This document shows, piece by piece, positions 57,801 through 64,000 of a stretch of 64,000 bases of DNA. A program made the position numbers and the translations under genes. How positions within the stretch are numbered: position 1 is the stretch's first letter; every line of letters starts with the position of its first letter. Source of the DNA: Pirellulales bacterium (GTDB lineage: Bacteria; Planctomycetota; Planctomycetia; Pirellulales; JAEUIK01); assembly GCA_019745975.1 (NCBI GenBank), contig JAIESQ010000084.1, positions 1-64,000 on the forward strand, written 5' to 3'. Below the pieces are notes generated by a model. The model searched no databases. It saw only the letters and a list, made by a program, of their open reading frames with translations, and was not told the DNA's origin.

Positions 57801-59307
57801 TGAATGCCAGCGGATGGAAGTACTTGCCTTCGCGGCCGCTGAGCATGAAGACCGGCACGAACGACAGCAGCATGATCAGCACGGAGAAGAAAATCGGCCG
57901 GCCGACGGTGCGGCACGGTGCGATGACCAGTTCTCGGATGTCGCCGGTCACCTTGCGGTCGCCGAAATGAGTTTTCAGCTCGTGCGTGGCGTTTTCGGTC
58001 ATCACAATCGCCTGATCGACCAAGATGCCGATGGAAATGGTAATGCCGGCCAGCGACATGATGTTGGCCTGAATGTCGATGATGCCCGTCTCGCGCAGAA
58101 CCCACATCAAGAGGAACGAGAAAAGGACTGCAAGTGGTAGCGTCACGCAAATCACGAACACGCTGCGGAAGTGGAACAGGATTACGAGGACAGCCAACGA
58201 AGCGATGACCATCTCATGCCACATCACTTCGGTAAGCGTGTGAATCGCGCCGTGGATCAGGCGCGTACGGTCGTAGGCGGCGACGATATGCACACCCCGA
58301 GGAAGTCCCGGTTGCAGTTCCTGGATCTTGGCTTTGACTGCCTCGGTCACGGTGAGCGGATTCTGTCCATGGCGCATGAGCACGGCGCCGCCGACGACCT
58401 CGTTGCCATCCTTTTCGTAGACGCTTCGCCGGAACTGGACGCCGAGCTGAACACTGGCAACATTGCGCACATAAATTGGCGTGCCGTTGACTTCCTTGAT
58501 GACCGTTTTCTCGATATCCCCTTTGTCCTTGATCCAGCCCACGCCACGCACGATGTATTCGGCATTGTTCTTCTGGATAACGCCGCCGCCGGCCGGCATA
58601 TTGCTGCTGCCCACGGCTGAGTACAGATCGCCAAGGGTCAGCCCATACGCCCGCAGGTCTTCAGGGCGCACATCGATCTGATATTCAAGAGGCATGCCGC
58701 CGACAATGGCCACGTCGGAGACGCCGGCCGCCGCATTGATCTGCGGTGCGATATAGAACTTGTTGAGCGCCCACAGCCGAGACAGCTCCATTGGCTGGCT
58801 CGCGCTAGTCTCAACCGTGTACCAGAAGATCTGCCCCAGGGCAGTCGCATCGGGCGCCAGGTACGGCACCACGCCCGCGGGGAGGAAGGTGCTCGCCTGT
58901 GCCAATTTCTCGGTGACGCGCTGTCGGGCGAAGTAGAAGTCGATGTCGTCATTGAAGATGATCGTGATCATCGAGAAATTGAATTCCGATGACGACCGCA
59001 CGGCCTTGACGCCGGCCAGACCTTGCAGCTTACGCGACAACGGGTACGTGACCTGATCCTCGATCTCGCGCGGGCTGCGCCCCATCCAGTCGGTGAAGAC
59101 AATGACCTGGTTCTCGGAAAGATCGGGTGTCGCATCAACTGGCGTGTTCAGCACGGCATAAATGCCTGCCACGGTCAGAGCGGCCGCTAGTATCAAGACC
59201 AGAAAGCGGTTGCGAATCGAATACTCGATGATCCGCTCAATCAACCCGTGGGGCGTTGGCGGCTTGTCGTGGGCTGGCGTGGTCGGGGACAACTTGACGT
59301 CGATCAT
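54895..59307 (-). CDS. cusA: CusA-type heavy-metal RND efflux pump with large insertion
   Basis: A 1470-residue inner-membrane proton/metal antiporter, where E. coli CusA has about 1050. Standard features are [20 protein letters not shown] near the N-terminus, [20 protein letters not shown] (conserved Asp of the proton relay), [20 protein letters not shown] and the C-terminal helix bundle. Two departures are visible: an extra pair of probable membrane helices around residues 640-665 ([15 protein letters not shown] and [15 protein letters not shown]) before [13 protein letters not shown], and an insertion at about 720-1000 within the second periplasmic porter region, rich in predicted helix. 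The start ATG overlaps the cusB stop (ATGA). Confidence 0.94.
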   Translation of the reverse strand: MIDVKLSPTTPAHDKPPTPHGLIERIIEYSIRNRFLVLILAAALTVAGIYAVLNTPVDATPDLSENQVIVFTDWMGRSPREIEDQVTYPLSRKLQGLAGVKAVRSSSEFNFSMITIIFNDDIDFYFARQRVTEKLAQASTFLPAGVVPYLAPDATALGQIFWYTVETSASQPMELSRLWALNKFYIAPQINAAAGVSDVAIVGGMPLEYQIDVRPEDLRAYGLTLGDLYSAVGSSNMPAGGGVIQKNNAEYIVRGVGWIKDKGDIEKTVIKEVNGTPIYVRNVASVQLGVQFRRSVYEKDGNEVVGGAVLMRHGQNPLTVTEAVKAKIQELQPGLPRGVHIVAAYDRTRLIHGAIHTLTEVMWHEMVIASLAVLVILFHFRSVFVICVTLPLAVLFSFLLMWVLRETGIIDIQANIMSLAGITISIGILVDQAIVMTENATHELKTHFGDRKVTGDIRELVIAPCRTVGRPIFFSVLIMLLSFVPVFMLSGREGKYFHPLAFTKSFAMIGVALISITVVPALIPTFIRGRLRSEEDNPIVRSFINIYKPLLTWALPRRNLVMWMFAVLLVMAAGMFPLQAVMGQGASETAWKTTFLIVFFVVTALTVIFTRGFHWQLLSFATLLLIGLWSFHFTKIGVAFMPALDEGTTLDMPVTVPRASVTQATDDLKARDALLRGFPEVESVVGKSGRADTPTDPAPLDMVETFVNFRPKAQWPKRVLKYADAARQTEAVLVALERESYVAATSGDDRQTLVNDTTQKALERFDETLRELALSRFRETERGLERELTRFAIQKTLDNAVAAERLTLPPQTTTATLVEELTTKFAPDYGYWLSRNPALEDLAQLSQWVVRSLKDQGIITNEVEALELHGSSFSRLSAAIREALGGQRPTLASELLNTLERHRDELWLAAVEQINWELFDRGVEAYTWYALQETAKAAEAQQLTQQAKQGDTTRRFAQASIRDQLNETVETGAYQPFAGLRSELEAGFKQQVFFWPRQTGPKGDLVDDEMGRVLQVPGWSNIFTQPIINRIEMLSTGVRTDIGVKVFGPDLNTIDRVCKEVESVLKPIPGARDAIAAPIMGKGYLQIDIDRERAARYGISVEDIQNEIEVALGGRAVTFTVEKRDRIPVRIRYARAQRDDEDSIRRLLVSAGGGMATPSMPALPGMSADSTQVASTDTAHIARPLHAGRGKSLIPLSAVADIKIVEGPAMIKSENGRLLNYVTLNVRGRDMVGFVDEAQRAVVQKVRLPEGVHLEWSGEFEHQIRAAKTLRIVFPTVVVLIFIILYLTYNDLADAGLMMLAVPEALAGGAFFMFLFPKIMAWDWNAPPMDFSVAVWVGFIACFGMATETGIIMLVYLREAIDKRGGLENIKSLEELRQAVIEGAVHRLRPKLLTEGVAIIAIFPMVFAKGVGGEILAPMALPVLGGLLISDEVVDLFLPVRFYWVRRARWLKLKRIPDEHPLRPQVSIGS

Positions 59308-61448
59308 GGAGTTGTCTCCGCGGTGGGAGCTTGTGCTTTGCGCAATCGATCGACCGTGTCCAGTGTTCGTTTGGGATCGTCCGTTGCTCGTTGAGTGCAA
59401 CCTTCGCAGCAGACAAAGACGTCTCGGCCCTGAATTTGCAGCTTGAGCGGAGCGCCCATTGACCCGAGGCGGCTAGTGGGAATAACGGCGCAATTTCGCT
59501 GCTGACGTGCTAACTGCTGGTCTTCGGCGGAGAGCTCTGCCAAAGCGGCCGCGATTTCGGCTTCTTCGGAATCGGCTTTCGCGATGTCAGTGCCGCCATC
59601 GGCTTCGCCAGTGGTTGCCGAAGGTGCTACTTCGGTAGCGGGCGCCGCACGTCGCTTTAATTGCGCGAGCGTCGCTTTGGAGTTCTTAAGCGCCTGCGCC
59701 TTACAACCGGCGCAGCACAGGAAGACGGGCTCGCCGTCGATCGTCAACTTGACCGGCACTCCCATCGATCCCAACAAGTTATTGGTGAGCACCGGACAGT
59801 AGCGCTGCGCCTCGGCGAGCAGGCGGTCGGATTCGGGCAGCTTGGCCAGTTCCGCCTTGACCATGGCATCCGGATCTTCGGGTGTGGACGGACGCACGGT
59901 GGTTGCGGCTGTCGAGCTTTTAGTACCACTCCCTCCGAAGTAGATCGAGCCGGCGGCTGGATTGAGCCGGGTTTCCGCATCCACGAGAAACGAGCCCGAG
60001 GTGACAATCTCCGCACCAAGAGCGAGCCCATGCAGGACAGGATAGAAAACAACGTCTCCAGGGCCACTCATCTTCGGGCCCAAGACGACCTTTACACCTT
60101 CGAAAACGCCAGGACTCGCCTGGCGATAAACGATCGTCTGACTGCCAGTATCGATCACAGCGCTCTCGGGGACTGCCAGCACGTGATCGTTTCTCACGAG
60201 CGGATTAGCTTCGGATTGATCGCGTTGAGCAATCTTGAGAGCTTCGACGTCTTGCGGGGGCACTCGCAAGGTGACGGTGGCTGTCATGCCGGGCCGTAGC
60301 TTGTGACCCGGATTAGCGACTTCGAATCGCACGGCGACGGTGCGCGTGTCTTGATCGACGTGCGGGTAGATGAAGGTCAGCTTGCCTTCGAATTCCTCTC
60401 CTGGCAGGCCGCGGGTGGTGGCAATCACCGGGATGTCCGATTCACTACCCTCGGTGGCATGCCTGTGTGACTGCTCCAGCGGCAGGAAGGCCAAATCGTC
60501 TTCGTAGATCTGAGCAAGAATCCAGACGCTCGACAGATCGGCGATTTCGTAGAGCGCTTGTCCTTCCTCGACATATTGACCCTCGCGCACTTTTTTCTTG
60601 ATCACGTGCCCCGTGATGGGAGAGTAGATAGACACGTGAGTGTCGGTCCTTCCATGAGCCAAGATCTCGTCGATCTGACGGGCGTCGACCCCCAGAAGCT
60701 CAAGTTTCGTGCGGGTGCTTTTCAGTAGCTCCTCGTTGCGATTGCGCTGGGAAATCAGCAGGCTTTGCACGGCACTGAGGAGCTCCGGGCTATAAATTGC
60801 CGCGAGTTTCTCGCCCGCGTCCACGAACTTTCCGGTTTCGCTGACGAACAACTCATCGATGCGGCCGGCCACGCGGGCCGATACCGTGCGCTCGCCCCGC
60901 TCATTGAATTCGATGTAACCGACGGCTTCGATTTCCTTGACGAGCGGTTGATAATCGACCTTCCAGGTGTTCGCGCCCGCCAGCACCACGCGATACGGCG
61001 AAAGCTGCACGCGATTGACGACACCCGCAGGCAGGGCTTCCGTGTGCGCGTCTCCCTTCTTGCGCTTCGACAGCGGCATGAAGCAGATCGGACATTTATC
61101 TTTCGGATTGTCGCGGATCACCGTCGGGTGCATCGGGCAGAAATACTCGATATCGCTGCTGGCGGCCCCCGCGGCGCCAGCCGGTCGCGTCCAGCGCTCG
61201 TAGTATTGCACAAGCCGATCCCACTGAGTGATCACCAGCCCAATCGCCACCAGTACGGCAATGAATCGCAAGCGAGCCAGCTTCACCAAGATCAGAAAAT
61301 CGAACCACCACCAAAACTTCCGCCAGCCTTTGAGGTCGGGTGGGGCGCGCAGTCCGCCTTCATCCATCTCGGGTGACAGGGTGGCATTTGTCGAGACGGG
61401 GCGGCGCTCGACGTCGTTGCATTCGTGAGCAGGCTTCTGGAAACTCAT
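59304..61448 (-). CDS. cusB: CusB-type RND adaptor with extra metal-binding modules
   Basis: A 714-residue periplasmic adaptor. A membrane segment near residues 48-68 precedes a heavy-metal-binding domain (YFCPMHPTVIRDNPKDKCPI, about 103); the membrane-fusion core follows (VEGQYVEEGQALYEIADLSS, PGMTATVTLRVP). C-terminal additions are two YHS-like modules with cysteine pairs, VFLCCAGC (about 590) and VFVCCEGC (about 690), linked by Ala/Glu-rich segments. Metal would therefore be handled at both ends of the adaptor. ATG at 61448 has GAGG eight bases upstream; the stop overlaps cusA. Confidence 0.93.
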   Translation of the reverse strand: MSFQKPAHECNDVERRPVSTNATLSPEMDEGGLRAPPDLKGWRKFWWWFDFLILVKLARLRFIAVLVAIGLVITQWDRLVQYYERWTRPAGAAGAASSDIEYFCPMHPTVIRDNPKDKCPICFMPLSKRKKGDAHTEALPAGVVNRVQLSPYRVVLAGANTWKVDYQPLVKEIEAVGYIEFNERGERTVSARVAGRIDELFVSETGKFVDAGEKLAAIYSPELLSAVQSLLISQRNRNEELLKSTRTKLELLGVDARQIDEILAHGRTDTHVSIYSPITGHVIKKKVREGQYVEEGQALYEIADLSSVWILAQIYEDDLAFLPLEQSHRHATEGSESDIPVIATTRGLPGEEFEGKLTFIYPHVDQDTRTVAVRFEVANPGHKLRPGMTATVTLRVPPQDVEALKIAQRDQSEANPLVRNDHVLAVPESAVIDTGSQTIVYRQASPGVFEGVKVVLGPKMSGPGDVVFYPVLHGLALGAEIVTSGSFLVDAETRLNPAAGSIYFGGSGTKSSTAATTVRPSTPEDPDAMVKAELAKLPESDRLLAEAQRYCPVLTNNLLGSMGVPVKLTIDGEPVFLCCAGCKAQALKNSKATLAQLKRRAAPATEVAPSATTGEADGGTDIAKADSEEAEIAAALAELSAEDQQLARQQRNCAVIPTSRLGSMGAPLKLQIQGRDVFVCCEGCTQRATDDPKRTLDTVDRLRKAQAPTAETTP

Positions 61449-61588
61449 CGTCTAATCCTCAAGAGCAGTTGATCGTGCCCAAGACGGGGCAGCCGCGGCG
61501 CAAGGCCAGCATATATGGCGCTAACCCGCCAGCTCTGGCGCGGCTACCCCGTCGCAGGCACGGGCATCCATCGTACCTGCGCTGATCG

Positions 61589-62110
61589 TCAGGGAATCGT
61601 CCCCTCTAATCCGACATCCGCCAGTGCGGTCAAGAGCTGAGCCGTCGTCGCCTTGCCCTTGGTCGCGAATTGCACGGCGACCAATTTCTTGCTTTTTTGC
61701 ACTTGAACTTTCGCCACACCAGGCACGGCCATGAGAGCATCAGTTGCCTTTTTGGCGTTTGCTTTGTCCGTGAGTCCCGCGACTGAGACGAATAGCCAAC
61801 CGCTGTAATGCATGCTGCCGCCCATCATGTGAGGCGTACCTGCGATGGCCTGCGCGATCTGTTGGGCCGAAATGCTCGATTCATCTATTTCGACGCGGGC
61901 CGATTTCCTGCCATAGTCGACCTTGACCGATCGCACGCCCTTGACGCGTCTCAGCGACCTTTCGACGGTTGACGCGCACGGCGGGCAGTGCAGGCCACTG
62001 ATCAGAAACGTGGTGGCGACCGGCTCGGTTTCCTTCGCGCCGTCCGGCGCCGGTTCGGCCTGGGTCGCGCTCAACAAGCTTGCCGCGACGATTGCTAGTG
62101 GGGTGAGCAT
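61589..62110 (-). CDS. Secreted double HMA-domain protein (MerP-like)
   Basis: A 173-residue protein with a short signal peptide (MLTPLAIVAASLLSATQAEP). The first HMA domain (about 35-100) has GLHCPPCASTVERSL, a copper-type CxxC; the second (about 105-170) has the fold pattern (SVAGLTDKANAKKATDALMA) but no cysteines. One binding and one non-binding HMA domain in a single secreted chain suggest metal relay or sensing. GGAG seven bases before 62110 supports the start. It sits upstream of cusB on the same strand. Confidence 0.88.
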   Translation of the reverse strand: MLTPLAIVAASLLSATQAEPAPDGAKETEPVATTFLISGLHCPPCASTVERSLRRVKGVRSVKVDYGRKSARVEIDESSISAQQIAQAIAGTPHMMGGSMHYSGWLFVSVAGLTDKANAKKATDALMAVPGVAKVQVQKSKKLVAVQFATKGKATTAQLLTALADVGLEGTIP

Positions 62111-62265
62111 AACAAACTCCAATGCGATTGCTGTGGGTGCAGATCTTGTGAGACAAATTGCCAAATCAATCACGTGGAGGCGCCGCCGCCCCGCCCAGAC
62201 CGGATGGAGCAACGGCCAGGAGCGGGACAGCCGGCGACTCCGCCACTGGAGACGCAAGAACGTGA

Positions 62266-62631
62266 CTATTGCCCACGGACCTTGCGACCAGCGTCAAAGG
62301 CCGAGAATCCGCGCGAACCGCGCATCATCGACGACGAGCCGTAGGAACGGTACGACGGCGAATACGAATAGCTGCGGTACGACCTCCGCACCGGCGCGCC
62401 CGCGGTACGCGGAGTTGCCGGACTCGCGGCGACCCGCGGTGTCCCTGGCGCTGGGCGCGCGGCGTAGCCGGCCGCGCCCGAGGCCTTCGACGTGCCAGCC
62501 ATCTCCATGCCTGACATGGCCGAGCAACTCGCACCACTACCGCAACCGCCACCACCGCACGCTCGCGCCGCTGATGTGTGGAACAAACCGACAGACAAAG
62601 CCACGACGGCGATGCTGAAAACCTTCAACAT
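62266..62631 (-). CDS. Small secreted protein, Cys/Met then Arg/Tyr/Ser-rich
   Basis: A 121-residue protein with a signal peptide ending at ARACG. The first mature residues contain CGGGGCGSGASCSAMSGMEM, a possible metal-binding cluster of Cys and Met; the rest is low-complexity Arg/Ser/Tyr/Pro (YRSYSYSPSYRSYGSSSMM). AGGAG nine bases before 62631 supports the start. Context suggests a periplasmic metal-handling accessory; no family recognised. Confidence 0.75.
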   Translation of the reverse strand: MLKVFSIAVVALSVGLFHTSAARACGGGGCGSGASCSAMSGMEMAGTSKASGAAGYAARPAPGTPRVAASPATPRTAGAPVRRSYRSYSYSPSYRSYGSSSMMRGSRGFSAFDAGRKVRGQ

Positions 62632-62840
62632 GATGTTTCTCCTGACTGGCGACGGGCGCAAGCGAGCAGTTGCTGCTCACGAGGTCACGTCGCTGCGGTT
62701 ACGGCGACTTTCGCTGCCGCGGAGCGGCCTTCAACTCGAAAGTTCGCCTTCAAAACGCTGCCTGGTCACGCCAAATCTGCGGAAATCAAGCAAGGTGCAA
62801 TTGCCGCCATGGCGCAGGGCAATGACGAAAACTGCAGGGT

Positions 62841-62883
62841 TGACTCAGCGGGGAATGCCGCGTAAAAAGCGCGGCATGAGTCA
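62841..62883. terminator. Hairpin between two Cys-rich genes
   Basis: Nested stems tgactca/tgagtca (62841-62847 with 62877-62883) and atgccgcg/cgcggcat (62855-62862 with 62870-62877) enclose the loop taaaaag. It lies 3' to the gene at 62890-63411 on the minus strand. No U-tract follows, so it may be a weak terminator or a REP-like element. Confidence 0.45.
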
Positions 62884-62889
62884 ATCGAA

Positions 62890-63411
62890 TCAGATCAACA
62901 GACAGCGGAACACGACGACGAGATCGGCATCGGGACTACAGTGGAGATGCCCGAGGTCGACAATCGAATCGGCGTGTCTGGGTAGCGGTTCGTCGGCCGA
63001 CTCGAGCGCCACACCACTAAAGACCGTGGCCAGCTCTGGCACTTGTACCGAGGTGACGACGACGCTCGGGTCGGCGGCCACGGCGACGCGGCAGGACGAG
63101 CCCTCATGTCGGTCAACGCCAGACGACACACAACAGGCATGCTCTGCCGTACGAGTCACACTCGGTCGAGCATGACTCTTGGTCGTTGCCGATTGTCGGC
63201 TGGCCGAACAGCAACCTCCGCAGCAGCAACACTTGCCGGTTGACGGAGCGCCTGAGATCGCCTTCGCTTGGCAGCAGGGACAATCGCACGTGATCGGTCG
63301 TTCGCTCGCGCCGCATTGGCAGCGCGGAGTCGGCACGCCGCAGAGAACCGCCAAGGGCAACATTGCCCACACGACGGTGCACTTCAGGTATTTACTGTTC
63401 TGCGGTCGCAT
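62890..63411 (-). CDS. Secreted Cys-rich protein
   Basis: A 173-residue protein with an N-terminal hydrophobic segment (CTVVWAMLPLAVLCGVP) and several dense Cys clusters (CDCPCCQAK, KCCCCGGCCSA). Its C-terminus, DADLVVVFRCLLI, resembles endings of Cys-rich proteins I associate with planctomycete RND clusters. A metal-sequestering role is an inference from context. ATG at 63411 is used; the open frame continues to a TTG at 63453 and neither has a clear ribosome site. Confidence 0.7.
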   Translation of the reverse strand: MRPQNSKYLKCTVVWAMLPLAVLCGVPTPRCQCGASERPITCDCPCCQAKAISGAPSTGKCCCCGGCCSASRQSATTKSHARPSVTRTAEHACCVSSGVDRHEGSSCRVAVAADPSVVVTSVQVPELATVFSGVALESADEPLPRHADSIVDLGHLHCSPDADLVVVFRCLLI

Positions 63412-63782
63412 CGGAATCGATCGAATGGGCGCAAGAACTTCAAGGCTACCCAAACTATCCGCTTAGCCAAGTCGTTCGTCAATATCGAATGAAGGCAGCG
63501 ATTGCTATCGGCAACGGCAAGTGGATGACGTGAGTTCATCTTGACTGATTCGCGGCATCTCCCGAGATCGCAACAAGTTGCAGCCGTCCGTTCCGACAGT
63601 TTGCGGCCGATTGAGGGGATTTGTCGATCGGTGGGGAATTGCGGTTCGTAGCACGATTTCTGACCAACGACATTTGTTCTGACCGATGCCAACGATGCAA
63701 GTGCCGGGTGCCAGAGGCCCGGCACTTCTTACGCTAACCCGCCAGCCCGCGCAACAGCCGAAAGACATCGCACGGAGGCGTC
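63412..63782. other. Divergent intergenic region with hairpin
   Basis: 371 bases between divergent genes at the right edge. It contains the hairpin aagtgccggg / cccggcactt (63699-63708 with 63718-63727, 9-base loop) about 55 bases before the start of the plus-strand gene. No coding sequence recognised. The region probably includes the promoters of both transcription directions. Confidence 0.5.
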
Positions 63783-64000
63783 ATGTCGCCGCTCCACCGG
63801 GTAGTGGTTTGCGCCGTAGGGCTCGCGTTGTGTTGCAGCGCGCCGCGACCTAGCCACGCCCAGCAGCCGGCTCACGATCTGGCGGCAGGTCTGCGCCTAA
63901 GCCATACACGCGTGGCACAAACCGCACCCCTCCAGGGATCGGCAGCGGCCGTCGAGCCGCTGCCGACGCCGCCAGCCACGGCGCCGGCCAACGCGGTCCC
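63783..64000 (+). CDS. Exported protein, start only; possible outer-membrane efflux partner
   Basis: ATG at 63783 follows GGAGG by four bases and opens a frame that is not closed at the window end. The N-terminus (MSPLHRVVVCAVGLALCCSA then PSHAQQPAHD) is a signal peptide with a cleavage-like AQQ; an Ala/Pro-rich stretch follows. About 72 residues are visible, too few for a family. Because an RND operon needs a TolC-type protein and none lies in the cluster, this divergent gene is a reasonable candidate, but that is inference. Confidence 0.5.
   Translation, partial: MSPLHRVVVCAVGLALCCSAPRPSHAQQPAHDLAAGLRLSHTRVAQTAPLQGSAAAVEPLPTPPATAPANAV

Overview
The window looks like a high-GC chromosomal segment from a planctomycete, most plausibly of the Pirellulales/Lacipirellulaceae type. 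The evidence is a set of lineage-typical families: a cytochrome-c/DUF1549/DUF1553 protein (46820-49717) followed by a DUF1501 protein (49754-51268), a PSCyt1-type haem domain fused to WD40 repeats (34769-36193), a DUF1207-like envelope protein (10477-11652), a PEP-CTERM SUMF1 protein (14287-15348), an LEPR-XLL-type N-terminus at the left edge, and many short palindromic intergenic repeats. No tRNA, rRNA or CRISPR array was seen.

Layout. 1-1038: truncated start of a secreted protein, then a degenerate repeat tract. 1039-10113: der GTPase, an AMP-forming acyl ligase, a secreted protein of unknown role, and a glcD-glcE-glcF glycolate oxidase operon. 10477-16586: envelope protein, small genes, an ArsR/AHSA1 operon, a PEP-CTERM protein, and a decayed REP-type transposase beside a REP-like hairpin array and a frameshifted gene. 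16616-18878: an FHA-GAF histidine kinase and a receiver-only response regulator. 19256-26891: a co-directional run of M28 peptidase, SirB1-like protein, murD, a small membrane protein, ligA and a KaiC/RecA-like ATPase. 27070-33808: an accessory stretch with two near-identical 184-bp inverted-repeat elements, a Gly/His-rich TPR protein, an HD phosphohydrolase, a nucleoside deoxyribosyltransferase-like protein and crcB. 33920-46559: WD40/cytochrome protein, tsaD, a C-terminal processing protease, a methyltransferase, a frameshifted ornithine cyclodeaminase-family gene, and several small membrane or lipoprotein genes. 46820-52279: the DUF1549/DUF1553 and DUF1501 pair plus a Cys-rich secreted protein. 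52446-64000: a heavy-metal (probably copper/silver) efflux island.

The metal island is the most coherent system. It holds a P1B ATPase with YHS and metal-binding N-terminal modules, a very long CusA-type RND pump, a CusB-type adaptor carrying extra metal-binding modules at both ends, a secreted double-HMA protein, two small secreted Cys-rich proteins, and a divergent signal-peptide gene cut by the right edge that may be the outer-membrane partner. The pump has an insertion of about 270-290 residues and probably two additional membrane helices compared with E. coli CusA.

The second theme is repeats. At least six families of short palindromic or inverted-repeat elements occupy intergenic DNA, and several of them supply the stop codon of the neighbouring gene. 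Two genes carry single-base frameshifts that could be real decay or assembly error. All function calls come from reading translated sequence; no database search was run.
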